Source of the DNA: Candidatus Obscuribacter sp.
GTDB lineage: Bacteria > Cyanobacteriota > Vampirovibrionia > Obscuribacterales > Obscuribacteraceae
Assembly: GCA_016718315.1 (NCBI GenBank)
Contig: JADKDV010000005.1
Span: 186,001-250,000, forward strand
Length of the DNA stretch: 64,000 bases
Direction: 5' to 3'
Under the pieces are notes generated by a model. That model did no database searches. It had not been told where the DNA came from and saw nothing but the letters and a program-made list of their open reading frames with translations. The translations under genes were made by a program, and so were the position numbers. Shown piece after piece: positions 36,688 to 45,700 of this stretch (positions are counted from its first letter, which is position 1; the number at the start of each line of letters is the position of its first letter).

Positions 36688-37794
36688 TCAGGACTTCTTC
36701 TGTGCCAGTTCGTCGGCGATCAGCTTGGCGACACGGCCGGCTTCGGAGTTTTGGTCATCGCCAGTACCGGGGTACTGATTGATGACCGCTGTCTCCAGGG
36801 CCAGCTCCACCGGGAAGCCGTTGTTGAGGAACATGGCGATAGTCTCGGCCCCGCGGGTGGAGATTGTCTTGGACAACCTCATCTTGGGGTCGCGACGGGC
36901 ACCACGCACCTTGTTGATCACCGTCAGTGCACGGTCCATCTCTGCGCGCGGGCAGGTGGGGTAGAGGCGCAAGCAGTGTGCCAGCTCTTCTTCCTGCGGC
37001 ATCACAGTGATCTTGACGATGGCCCAGCGGTCCTTGGCGGCGGCGTCTTCGCGGCGAATGGTGAAGCCCTCGCCGACGTTGCCCGCCCCCATGAAGATGA
37101 CATTGGCGCCGACCGTGATTTCCTCGCCGGTGGGCAAGCGCAACACGCGCTGACTGCCTTCGATCAAGTCCAGGAGCGCGTCGCGAGCATCCTCGTCGAT
37201 ACGGCTGAACTCGTCGATCATGAGCAAATAGGTACGGCGCGGATTCTTCTCGGCTTCGCGCAGGGTCTCGGACAGCTTGGAGTCCGCCCAGCGGAAGTTG
37301 AGGGTCTTGCCGTCGGAAGTGGGAATGTAGCGGCCGAGCATGAAGACGAACTTCTTGATCAAACCACCGCTGACCTTGCGGTATTCCCAGCCGAGTGTGC
37401 GCGCGATGGCGGCTGCGATGGTCGACTTGCCGACACCCTGGTCACCTTCCAGCATCAAGTTGCGGCGCGGATCCTGGAGGACCGTGGCAATGAGCTGGGC
37501 CTTGATGGGATCGATGTAGACGCCCTTGAACTGATACTCGACTTTGCGCGAGACCGGGCGCACGAAGATGGCGCCTTTGTTTTCGGTCTTGGGGCTCGTG
37601 ACATGATCGACACGGCAAATCCAGACTTCGCCGGGACGGGGTTGCACACCTTTGTCCGGTTCGGCGATGAGGATGATTTTCTTGGAGCGACCGCTCTCGG
37701 TACGATTGGACTTGACGGCGTTGGGCACCGTGCTAGCCGGATTGGCTTCCCAGTGCACGACGATGGTGCTGCCTGGTGCAAAGATGTCTGACAT
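36688..37794 (-). CDS. MoxR/CobS-type AAA+ ATPase
   Basis: A 368-residue protein. Residues 1-90 form a beta-rich N-terminal domain (VWICRVDHVTSP, AIFVRPVSRKVEYQF). The AAA+ core follows: Walker A GDQGVGKST (117-125), Walker B LLMIDEFSR (190-198), sensor 1-like VIFMGAGNV (232-240) and downstream arginines. The start at 37794 follows GGAAAGGGT. It is first in the minus-strand operon, 86 bp before the HExxH-vWA gene. MoxR proteins act as chaperones that insert cofactors or remodel complexes through vWA partners, so the pair probably works together at the inner membrane. The target is unknown. Confidence 0.9.
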   Translation of the reverse strand: MSDIFAPGSTIVVHWEANPASTVPNAVKSNRTESGRSKKIILIAEPDKGVQPRPGEVWICRVDHVTSPKTENKGAIFVRPVSRKVEYQFKGVYIDPIKAQLIATVLQDPRRNLMLEGDQGVGKSTIAAAIARTLGWEYRKVSGGLIKKFVFMLGRYIPTSDGKTLNFRWADSKLSETLREAEKNPRRTYLLMIDEFSRIDEDARDALLDLIEGSQRVLRLPTGEEITVGANVIFMGAGNVGEGFTIRREDAAAKDRWAIVKITVMPQEEELAHCLRLYPTCPRAEMDRALTVINKVRGARRDPKMRLSKTISTRGAETIAMFLNNGFPVELALETAVINQYPGTGDDQNSEAGRVAKLIADELAQKKS

Positions 37795-38848
37795 ATTAAT
37801 ACCCTTTCCAGTTTGGGGTTGGAGCAGAAAAGACAGCGAACGTAAACAAGCCATTTGTGCGGCTCTTGCTCGACAATCTGGATACGAAAAGCGCAATTCT
37901 CACCCGGATGTCCTGCCAATTGCCGTTAGCAACCCTGCAACCGTGAAGTGCCAGGAGAAGTTTGCAAGAGATGCATGGACGTTATATTTGGAAGTTTGTT
38001 GTTTTTGTGGGGAGATTGAATAGCGTCTTAACCTTAGTCTTAGCTATCTCTTGAAATCCAGGGCTATGCCACAGCCTGATATGGATTTCACCCTATCGCC
38101 GCTGATTCCCTATCGCGGTTTCGCTAAGGTCAAAATGACATTTTGGATGAGTCTGGTCTCATCGCGGCAAGCCATAGCGGCGCCTGTGGGCATCGCAGTT
38201 TTGTTGCTTTTGCAACTGTTTAATCGCTCTCACTTACGGGCAAAATTTGTCACATTGCTGCCATTTAGTTCAATCAAAACTAATCCAAGTGAGTCGTGCC
38301 ATATTGGTCCCCGATTAGAGTCCTTGTGAAATTTTCAAAGACGATTTTTGAGTGGCCTAATTTTGATTGTTTTCTTTTGGTTTTTTGTCTGCTGATACCG
38401 TTGGTAGTATCTTTGCTTTGGCTATACATCTGCGCTAGTGATATGGAGTCGGTTATAAACTGGTGATAACTAGCTTGTAGACTCGCTTTTAAAAGTCAAT
38501 CGTTTATCTTGGGCCGAGTTTGGGATGCTTCCATTCGGTCTGTTGCCGCTCGCGGTGATACCAGCGGTGGTGTCGTGAATGGCGCAGCTTGTGCTTGCTG
38601 CGCTGGCTTGTAAAGCTGCTTTGGCGTTAATTTGAGCTGGAAATATGTCCTGCGCATAGAAAGTCCCGCCAATAGCCTTGTTTTGTTTGCTGCACTTGGC
38701 CTAGTTTGTCCGTGTCTACCTTTTCCCTCAACCCCCCCGAGCTTATCCAACAAACCTCAACCAGCGCCGTCAACCAGATGAATTTGCCGATACGAAGGTG
38801 TCGTCTAGTCAGCTGGTTTTGTCTTCACCCCAGCAATGGAGAAAGCTA
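37795..38848. other. Intergenic region between divergent units
   Basis: It holds the promoter of the MoxR operon and, from 38446, the non-coding 5' part of duplicated segment A. A plus-strand frame at 38051-38329 has a hydrophobic stretch but no ribosome site and is not called. No 41-bp array is present. Confidence 0.4.
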
Positions 38849-39088
38849 ATGCTTGTTTATGCCGTGCTCTACCACGATGTCCGTGGTCACCGCGAGCTGC
38901 GCGAAGTCTGCGCCAGCCCAGAAGGAGCAGAGAAATACATTATTAATGCCCATGCCGATGCCTCTGTTGTCCAAATTGAGTGGGACTCCGGTCACACCTA
39001 TTGCTCAATGCGTGCTCGCTACCCTGGATCGCGGGGTGGTGTTGAGATGTTTTTTTACTCGATCCAGGCACACAAAGTGATCGACTAG
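38849..39088 (+). CDS. Small orphan protein, paralogue of 53881-54120
   Basis: A 79-residue protein. The ATG at 38849 is preceded by GGAGAAAGCT; an upstream in-frame ATG lies in the conserved non-coding part of the duplication. It aligns end to end with the protein at 53881: YHDVRGHRELREV against FHDVCGHIAVRKV, GAEKYI against GAQDYI, HTYCSMRARYPG against RTYCTAYARFRG, and a common ending (SIQAHKVID / SIEKHETID). Retention of the full frame in both copies argues it is a real protein. No family is recognised; no membrane segment. Confidence 0.65.
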   Translation: MLVYAVLYHDVRGHRELREVCASPEGAEKYIINAHADASVVQIEWDSGHTYCSMRARYPGSRGGVEMFFYSIQAHKVID

Positions 39089-39110
39089 TTAGAAATGCCG
39101 GCTCACTGTT

Positions 39111-39236
39111 AGCAGTTACGGTGACCGCGCCTATTGCGAGCGCATCGAACGCCAGCGCGCCTACGATGAACAGCTGCGGTGGCAGCGACTGCAACAGCAG
39201 CGCTACTATGGTGGTCGCAGATGTTACGGCTGCTGA
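39111..39236 (+). pseudogene. 3' remnant of a glycine-zipper lipoprotein gene
   Basis: This stretch reads YGDRAYCERIERQRAYDEQ, then LRWQRLQQQRYYGG and CYGC before a stop. It matches the last ~40 residues of the lipoprotein at 54267-54647. The signal peptide and glycine zipper are absent upstream, so it is the leftover of a deletion within duplicated segment A. Confidence 0.8.
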
Positions 39237-39267
39237 TAAGGCACTGAGCCAACCTGAGTCTGTTCTT

Positions 39268-39298
39268 GAGCCCCCTGGAGTCTTCCAGGGGGCTCCGT
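39268..39298 (+). terminator. Terminator downstream of segment A
   Basis: A perfect 12-bp stem GAGCCCCCTGGA/TCCAGGGGGCTC with a 4-nt loop; the following T tract is weak (CGTTTG). Confidence 0.6.
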
Positions 39299-39708
39299 TT
39301 GCGGCAGAGTCCCACCTGATGATTTGCTTGCTTGCGCAGGAGGAAGATCATTCACCTTACCAACCTTTGTTTGCGGCTAGCGTTGACCCGTGTCTATATA
39401 TCGGGCGTCGAAATACTAGGCGTGATAGTATGTGCGCGCAAAAAGAAAATTTGCGATCAAAATTTTGCCAGTAACATGCGCAAACTCTCAGTTACGAGTG
39501 CTTGCGAATATCGCTGTCATAAATTTAATTGCGAATCTCTTTTAGGCGATCATGCGAAATGATGTTGCTTGAGCAATGTAACCATTTCGTCAGTCAGCAT
39601 ATTGTTGTAGATAACGTCTGTGATGACGCCCTTCCAGAGATTGGGAGAACCCTTGCTGTTTTGTCCCATATATAGGTCGACGCTTTTGATTTGCCAGAGC
39701 GTCAGTGA

Positions 39709-40428
39709 ATTTGGTTCGCCGTCTTTGGCCTTGATTTTGATGGTTGGCGCCTGAAGAGACGCTGGTACTGGCCGCAGACTCACAACGATGTTGTGCAAAA
39801 AATCTTGCGCAAGGTTCGTAAAGGCACCCACGTGATTTTCATTCCTGGCAATCATGATGAATTCCTGCGCGACTATATCGGTCTCAATTTTGGCGGTATC
39901 CAGATTTATCAGGACTTTGTCCATGTAACTGCAGATGGCAAAAGGCTCCTGGTCCTCCACGGTGATGAATTCGACGGGGTCGTGCGTTATCACAAATGGC
40001 TGGCGCATCTAGGTGCCGCGTCATATGACCTGATGATTGTCATCAACCGCTGGTTTAATGCCACTAGAAGAATGCTCGGACTGCCTTACTGGTCACTTTC
40101 GGCATACATAAAGCGTCAGGTCAAAGAAGCAGTCAAATTTATCACTCACTTTGAAGAAGCCGTAATTGCTGAGGCAGCGCTCCGAAATGCGGACGGCGCA
40201 GTGTGTGGCCATATCCACTCACCGCAGATGAGGACCATAAATGGCTTGCTTTACTGCAACGATGGCGATTGGGTGGAGACTTGCAGCGCTCTGGTTGAGG
40301 ACTTCGACGGCAAAATGTATATTGCTCGTTATAGCAAGAACCAATGGCTGTACCTCAATTCAGAGCAGCTAGGCTCATTTAAGGCCGCAAGTAACAGTCC
40401 AGGCATCACTAGCATGACTGCTCGTTAG
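39709..40428 (+). pseudogene. 5'-truncated LpxH-like metallophosphatase gene
   Basis: From about 39724 the frame encodes DFDGWRLKRRWYWPQTHNDVVQ, then IFIPGNHDEFLRDY (GNHD metal motif), LLVLHGDEFDGV and VCGHIHSP (GHxH motif) up to 40428. This is the UDP-2,3-diacylglucosamine hydrolase-type family, which acts on lipid A precursors at the inner membrane. The N-terminal DxH motif and first strand are missing, and an in-frame TGA lies at about 39706. A shorter product could start at the GTG at 39793 but would lack essential metal ligands, so it is probably inactive. Confidence 0.65.
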
Positions 40429-40468
40429 TTGTGGGTATCTTGGTAAGTGACCAAAAAGTATAGTCACT

Positions 40469-40508
40469 GTAGAAGGGGGGGCGTTTGTTTCTCCCTTCTA
40501 CTTTCTTG
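40469..40508 (+). terminator. Terminator after the phosphatase remnant
   Basis: GTAGAAGGG/CCCTTCTAC stem with a 15-nt GT-rich loop, followed by TTTCTTG, 40 bp past the stop. Confidence 0.65.
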
Positions 40509-41139
40509 CATAACACTCCGGCTTCTAGTTCGATTTTTTTACTGCATCTATTGGTTTGTGTAGTTGATCTGGGTTGGTCACTAAAAAATTTTGCCGATTA
40601 ATGCTAAATGAGGTAGTAGAACGCGAGCAGGCTAGTTTGATTTGATGATGCCGTGCTTATTTTGAGAGGTTCGCGATAGTTGAGCTAGCGCTGCCCTAGC
40701 TAAGTCCCTTTAAGCTCGCCATTGGGCGACTTGTGTCTGAGGTTATAGCTCTCTCAGAAGCCGCTTGACTAGCTAGTGCAAGCTTTTTGAAATCAGCCGA
40801 AACACTGAATACATCTAGACTTTAATTCTTAGATAGTCGTCATTTATCTGAAGTTAATAGTTGTAATGAGCTGTGCTTTACAAAGCTTATGCTGTATTTC
40901 AGTACCTTCCCTTGATAACTAATTAGTTACTACTCCCACACCCACCACTTCCACCCCCAACCACCACCACCACCCAAGCCGAGCAACCAGCCTTACTTCC
41001 CAACATCAGACCGCGCTTTAAGCCGTCCTGATGTTTGCTCGTCGCATAAGTCTCCATTGGTAGTGGCAGTAGTCAAATCGTCTTCGACCAATCAACCGGT
41101 CGCTGACACCCCCTCATGTTTAACCTCACGGGGTAACCG
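40509..41139 (+). promoter_or_regulatory. Long leader region of the PknG-type operon
   Basis: About 630 bp without a gene before the first operon gene. Notable: a perfect 14-bp palindrome TAACTAATTAGTTA at 40917-40930, a C/A-rich tract (CCACC words, 40937-40976), and an imperfect dyad around CGACCAATCAACCGGTCG (41086-41103). These may bind regulators of the operon; none matches a site I know. Confidence 0.45.
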
Positions 41140-42396
41140 ATGTCATCAACTGTCAGTCAACCCGCTAAGGTGCTCACCCAGTCCGAACTCCAGGCTCTTC
41201 TGACTTCGCGTCACGATGAGTTTGATCGGGCCATGAGCAACCTCGGGGATTTGATGTCCAACACGACATACAAACTCCTTACCGATCCTCAGGTGTTTGC
41301 CAATCTCGTCGGCGTCAGCCGCGACAGGATTGTGCCAGCACTGAGCGCTCTCAGCGAAATCTGGGGACTTGTGCCTCAGGTCTCGGACTTGCTCACCAGA
41401 GCAACTGAGATGCACAAAAATCTGCCGCGGTTTTTCCAGGAAAAAGAGCTTGCTCAAATCCAGGAAATGCTTTGCGGTCAGGCAGTTCAGGTCAAGCAAG
41501 ATATTCCTTTTGCTCAGCGCAGTTTGCTTGACCCCACCACCAAAGTGACCAGCTTTAGCATCGAACAGGTGCTCACTCTGGTCGGACCAGTCTATGTCGC
41601 GGCTCGCGACCTGGTGCTGGAAGTTGAGCAGATTTTTAAGGCATTGTTTGACCAGGTCGGTCAGCACGATGCCACAGTAAAACGAATCGAGGTCAGTTGC
41701 AGCGAGCTGGATGCTACTTTGTTGCCCCATGTGGAGACGCTCAAGCAGCGTGTCAGCACTTTGCGCAGCAAGGTCAGTACCGATCCGCTCGGCGCCCAGG
41801 CTGAGTTTACTGGCGACCTCATGCCTGAGGTCAGCGCACTCGATCAAAAACTCCAGGAGATGAAGCGTCTCAAGCAAGAGACAGACACCCAGGTCAAGGC
41901 CGCACGGGTGCAGCTGACTGCCCTGAAGAGCACCTACGACAATGCCAGGGCCGCTCAGGAAGAGCGCATCCTCAAGGTCAGTGGCATCCCCACCGACACC
42001 ATACCCCGGCTCTTTGCCGAGGTCGTCTTTACCGACAGCGCTCGTGGCCTTGAGCCATGGCTTGTCCGTCTCGAAAAGAACCTGGTTGAAGGCAAGTGGC
42101 GGGCGGTGAGCCTCGGCATTGCCAACTGGACATTGCAGTTGCAGGAGCGGCAGGAACAGGCTACGGCGGTGCTCAACGCCAATCTTGCCCCTGTCAATCT
42201 CAGGCGTGAGCTGCGCGGGCGTCTCGATGCTCTCAAAGCCAAGGCAACCCAGCTCAAGGTAGTGGAAAAGCCCAAGCTCAGCCAACTCTCTGGCGAAGCT
42301 GAAGTGCTGCTCTACAACCGTCCCACCGACCTCAAGCGCGCCGAAGAGCTGGTGCAGCAGTACGCTGCCGCCATTATCTCGGGTGACTGGGAATGA
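41140..42396 (+). CDS. Coiled-coil protein heading the PknG-type operon
   Basis: A 418-residue soluble protein, mostly helical and coiled coil (about 120-300, LVLEVEQIFKALFDQVGQHD and LDQKLQEMKRLKQETDTQVKAA), with no membrane segment. Residues 1-60 (LQALLTSRHDEFDRAMSNL) also look helical. No family is recognised. The gene ends 31 bp before the kinase start and is clearly in the same transcript, so it probably acts as scaffold or target of the kinase. The start ATG has only a weak GGGGT upstream. Confidence 0.7.
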   Translation: MSSTVSQPAKVLTQSELQALLTSRHDEFDRAMSNLGDLMSNTTYKLLTDPQVFANLVGVSRDRIVPALSALSEIWGLVPQVSDLLTRATEMHKNLPRFFQEKELAQIQEMLCGQAVQVKQDIPFAQRSLLDPTTKVTSFSIEQVLTLVGPVYVAARDLVLEVEQIFKALFDQVGQHDATVKRIEVSCSELDATLLPHVETLKQRVSTLRSKVSTDPLGAQAEFTGDLMPEVSALDQKLQEMKRLKQETDTQVKAARVQLTALKSTYDNARAAQEERILKVSGIPTDTIPRLFAEVVFTDSARGLEPWLVRLEKNLVEGKWRAVSLGIANWTLQLQERQEQATAVLNANLAPVNLRRELRGRLDALKAKATQLKVVEKPKLSQLSGEAEVLLYNRPTDLKRAEELVQQYAAAIISGDWE

Positions 42397-42427
42397 ACAC
42401 AACTCAACTTTGCAAGGAAACTGCAAA

Positions 42428-44602
42428 ATGACCTTGATGAATTGCAATCACAAGCCGTGCACTGGCCAAGTCGAAGATGGTTACTGCAACGTCTGCGGCA
42501 TGGCTCCCCCGGAAGAGAACAGCGCTCCGGCTGCGGCCACGACCGGTGCCAGCGCTGCTGGTCTGTCTCGTGTCACCGGCAAGCTCACCGGGCGTTCCAC
42601 TCTGACCAGCCGGCGCGCCACCACTGGTAGCACCATCGCCTCCAGTCGCAAGATGCTGGGTGCCGGGCTTGTTCACATCGAGCCGCTGCTCAAGAGCGAT
42701 CCGGCCAAGGCCGTGATGAAGGAAGCTCGCGTCCCCGATCACAAGCGCGAGTGCAGCAACTGCGGCACCGCTCTGACCAAGCGCGAAAACGGCTTCTGCC
42801 CGAGCTGTTCGACGCAGTACGACTTCCGTCCCAAGCTCGCCGTCGGCGAGATGGTCGCTGACCAGTACCGTGTCGAAGGCTGCATCGCCTTTGGCGGCAT
42901 GGGCTGGATCTACCTGGCCATGGACGTGACGCTCAACCGCTGGGTGGTGCTCAAGGGCCTGCTCAATTCGTCGGACCCCACTCTGGCTGCTGCTGCTGTG
43001 GCAGAGCGCCAGTTTTTGGCCGAGGTCAATCACGCCAACATCGTCAAGATCTACACCTTCGTGCAGCACAAGAAGTGCGGCTACATCGTGATGGAATACG
43101 TCGGTGGTCGCACGATCAAGTCCATTCGCAAGGAAAAGGGTCCCTTGCCGGTGACGGAAGCGATTGCTTACATCCACCGGGCGCCGGCTTTCGCCTACAT
43201 GCACAGCGAGGGCATGGTCTATTGCGACTTCAAGCCCGACAACCTGATGCTCGATGGCGATGACATCAAGGTCATCGACCTGGGCGGTGTGCGTCGTCTG
43301 GCCAGCACCGAAGGCGATGTCTTTGGCACCCAGGGCTTTGCTGCTCCGGAAGTGGCCAAGGTCGGTCCGTCGGTGTCTTCCGACCTGTACACCATCGGTC
43401 GTACTCTGGCTCTTCTGGTGTTCGACTTCGTGGGCTATCAGGGCAAGTACGAGTTCACCCTGCCCACCGCCGCGGAACAGCCGTTCTTCAATGAGCACGA
43501 GTCGCTCTACCGCTTCCTGCAGAAGGCCTGTCATGTCGATCCGGACAAGCGCTTCCAGTCCGCCGACGAGCTTGCCGATCAGCTTTTGGGCGTGATGCGC
43601 GAGGAAGCTGCCCGTGAAGGCACTCACCGCAATATCGAGAGCACCATCTTTGGCGGCGACGTCATGGCTCTGCGTGACCTCTCAGTGGTGCCGGCCGATG
43701 CCATCGGCATCGACCTCTTGCCGCCGCTCAAGAAGGACCTCAAGGACCCTGCTACCGAGCAGATGCTGCTGCATCTCTCCAGCGACCCCAAGAAGCAGAC
43801 CGCTGCCCTGGCTGCCCTGGTGGAACAGTACCCTGACTCCATGGAAGCGCGTCTGGCCATCGCTCGCAACGCCATCGTGCTGGGCGACTATGCCGAGGCC
43901 GAAAAGCATCTGACGGGTGCCTCGTCCATCCGTGCTGGTGACTTCCGTATCACCTGGCTCAAGGGCATGCTGGCCATGGCTCAGGGTCAGAGCAAGCAGG
44001 CTTACGAATGCTTCGATGCCTGCTACACCGAAGTGCCTGGCGAGCTGGCTCCCAAGCTGGCTCTCGGACTGGCTCTCGAAGGGCTGGGCGACGCTCACTC
44101 CAACGAGCTCGCCGCTACCTACTACGACCACACCGCCGGCACCGATGAGAGCTTTGTCACCGGTATCTTTGGTCTGGCTCGCTGCCTCAGCCGCAGTGGT
44201 AACCGTACCGAAGCGGTGCAGTCGCTCGCCCGTGTGCCACAGATGTCGAGTCTGTATGGCGAAGGGCAGAAGACGGCAGTGCGTACCCTGATTGACACCG
44301 AAAGGGATCTGCCCACCGCCGAGCAAATCGCTCAGGCCGCCGAGATTGTCGAGCGCCTCTCGCTCGATGATGGCGAAAAGAACCGTCTCACTGCCGAGGT
44401 TTTGGACGTGGCGCTCTTTGTCATGCAGAGCGGCAAGGTCCAGGGCGCTGGCAATCTCTTCGGTCAGCCCTTCAACGAAAAGGGTGTGCGTACCGGCCTG
44501 GAAGCCACCCTGCGCAGCCTGGCACGGTTTAGCCGAGACGCCAATGACAAGATCGCTCTTGTCGACCGCGCCAACGCCGTGCGTCCCAAGTCACTGGTCT
44601 GA
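42428..44602 (+). CDS. pknG: PknG-like serine/threonine protein kinase
   Basis: A 724-residue protein. A short zinc ribbon lies at C6, C11, C20, C23. A rubredoxin-like ribbon with C109-x2-C112 and C124-x2-C127 directly precedes the kinase. Kinase domain about 147-400: VADQYRVEGCIAFGGMGWIYLA, ATP-site Lys176 in VVLKGL, AERQFLAEV, catalytic Asp267 in VYCDFKPDN, DLGG in place of DFG, and GTQGFAAPE. The C-terminal part (about 440-724) is TPR-like with VPGELAPKLALGLALEGLG and a final ANAVRP. This order and several of these phrases match mycobacterial PknG as I remember it. PknG controls glutamate metabolism by phosphorylating FHA proteins of the GarA/OdhI type. AAGGAAACTGCAAA precedes the ATG. Next genes: phosphatase, vWA, FHA, GlnX-like, GlnH-like. 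Confidence 0.93.
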   Translation: MTLMNCNHKPCTGQVEDGYCNVCGMAPPEENSAPAAATTGASAAGLSRVTGKLTGRSTLTSRRATTGSTIASSRKMLGAGLVHIEPLLKSDPAKAVMKEARVPDHKRECSNCGTALTKRENGFCPSCSTQYDFRPKLAVGEMVADQYRVEGCIAFGGMGWIYLAMDVTLNRWVVLKGLLNSSDPTLAAAAVAERQFLAEVNHANIVKIYTFVQHKKCGYIVMEYVGGRTIKSIRKEKGPLPVTEAIAYIHRAPAFAYMHSEGMVYCDFKPDNLMLDGDDIKVIDLGGVRRLASTEGDVFGTQGFAAPEVAKVGPSVSSDLYTIGRTLALLVFDFVGYQGKYEFTLPTAAEQPFFNEHESLYRFLQKACHVDPDKRFQSADELADQLLGVMREEAAREGTHRNIESTIFGGDVMALRDLSVVPADAIGIDLLPPLKKDLKDPATEQMLLHLSSDPKKQTAALAALVEQYPDSMEARLAIARNAIVLGDYAEAEKHLTGASSIRAGDFRITWLKGMLAMAQGQSKQAYECFDACYTEVPGELAPKLALGLALEGLGDAHSNELAATYYDHTAGTDESFVTGIFGLARCLSRSGNRTEAVQSLARVPQMSSLYGEGQKTAVRTLIDTERDLPTAEQIAQAAEIVERLSLDDGEKNRLTAEVLDVALFVMQSGKVQGAGNLFGQPFNEKGVRTGLEATLRSLARFSRDANDKIALVDRANAVRPKSLV

Positions 44603-44610
44603 GGAATATC

Positions 44611-45681
44611 ATGAAAGATTGTCCAGCGTGCAAAGTGCCGCAAGAAGACACTGCCAAGTTCTGCGAGGACTGCGGTTCTTCCATGAGCGGGCAGGCAGTC
44701 GCCGCCACCGAAAGCGGTGCCGGTGACAGCGCCGTCAAAAGCGCAAAATCGCCTGCCACCAATCTCTGTTCCAATTGCGGCGCCGGTCCGACTGCCATTG
44801 ACGAAGATGGCTTCTGCACTCAGTGCGGGCACAGTCGCAAGCATCCCGATCGCGATCACTTCGAGGTGGTGCTCGACAGCAAGGTGGCTGGTGTCTCCGA
44901 CCGGGGCATCCGCCATCATCAAAACGAGGACTACTTTGCCATCGGCAAGGGCAGTCCTCTGGGTACTGATGGCAAGCCCACGAGCGAGACGGCTCTGGCT
45001 CTGGTGGTCTGCGATGGTGTGTCGCAGTCACAAAACCCGCAAGACGGCTCGAGCATCGGTGCCACCACGGCCCGCGACTACCTGCTCGGCGCCATCGCCA
45101 GGGGTTACACCTCTCCCGAAACGACTATCACGGAGGCTCTGGTCGAGGCACAGAAAGCAATCTGTACTGTGCCTTTTAACCCGGCCGGCAAAAACGACCG
45201 TGGTGAAACTATCGCTCCGGCTCAGGCCACGATTGTTGCGGCTCTGGCTCAGGGCAAGCGCATCACCATCGGCTGGCTCGGCGATAGTCGTGCTTACTGG
45301 TTGACTGGCACTTCCTGCGTGCAGATAAGCCGGGATCACTCCTGGTATAACGAGGTTGTCGACGCTGGTCTCAAGACCCGGCAAGAAGCTCTCGCTGACC
45401 CGCAGGCGCATGCCATCACTCGCTCTCTGGGCGCTGCCATGGACGGTAGCAATCCCGGTGTCGAGCCTTCGTTTCGCACCCTCAACCTGACGGAAAAGGG
45501 CACCTTGCTGGTGGTCTCCGATGGCTTCTGGAACTACGCCGATAGCGAAGGCGCAGTCCTGAAGTTGGTCAATGACCAACCGGCTCAACTCGATCCCCTC
45601 AGTCTGGCACGGCGTCTCGTCCAGTTTGCCTATGACAAGGGCGGCAAAGACAACATCACCGTTGTCGTCGCTAAGTTTTAA
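44611..45681 (+). CDS. PP2C-type protein phosphatase with zinc ribbons
   Basis: A 356-residue protein. Two zinc ribbons lie at the N-terminus (CPAC...CEDC; CSNC...CTQCG). The PP2C domain runs about 88-356 with its metal motifs: VSDRGIRHHQNEDYF, VVCDGVSQ, WLGDSRAYW, VVSDGFWNYAD and GGKDNITVVV. It removes phosphate from Ser/Thr, most likely reversing the neighbouring kinase. It starts 8 bp after the kinase stop (GAGGAATATC before ATG), a translationally coupled pair. Zinc ribbons on kinase, phosphatase and FHA protein suggest shared docking. Confidence 0.92.
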   Translation: MKDCPACKVPQEDTAKFCEDCGSSMSGQAVAATESGAGDSAVKSAKSPATNLCSNCGAGPTAIDEDGFCTQCGHSRKHPDRDHFEVVLDSKVAGVSDRGIRHHQNEDYFAIGKGSPLGTDGKPTSETALALVVCDGVSQSQNPQDGSSIGATTARDYLLGAIARGYTSPETTITEALVEAQKAICTVPFNPAGKNDRGETIAPAQATIVAALAQGKRITIGWLGDSRAYWLTGTSCVQISRDHSWYNEVVDAGLKTRQEALADPQAHAITRSLGAAMDGSNPGVEPSFRTLNLTEKGTLLVVSDGFWNYADSEGAVLKLVNDQPAQLDPLSLARRLVQFAYDKGGKDNITVVVAKF

Positions 45682-45700
45682 CCCAACAGGAGAATCAAGG

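Larger units (their letters stand above)
38446..39236 (+). repeat. Segmental duplication, copy A
   Basis: Collinear with 53477-54647 in direct orientation. Matching landmarks are GGTTATAAAC, GTAGACTCGCTTTTAAA, GGCCGAGTTTGG, ATTCGGTCT, TTTCCCTCAACCCCC, GATACGAAGGTGTCGTCTAG, the 79-residue gene, and the 3' end of the glycine-zipper lipoprotein gene. Copy A lacks most of the lipoprotein gene. Confidence 0.8.

Noticed and set aside
38051..38329. 92-codon plus-strand frame with a hydrophobic stretch
   Set aside because: No ribosome site, no paralogue in the other duplicated segment and no codon bias.
39550..40008. 152-residue minus-strand frame opposite the LpxH-like remnant
   Set aside because: The plus strand has the GNHD and GHIH motifs; the minus frame is a shadow.
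41146..42447. Long minus-strand open frames opposite the PknG-type operon (also at 42404-43627, 45704-46975, 48751-50061)
   Set aside because: They are antisense shadows of GC-rich, strongly codon-biased genes. They lack ribosome sites and known motifs, while the plus-strand genes are recognisable.
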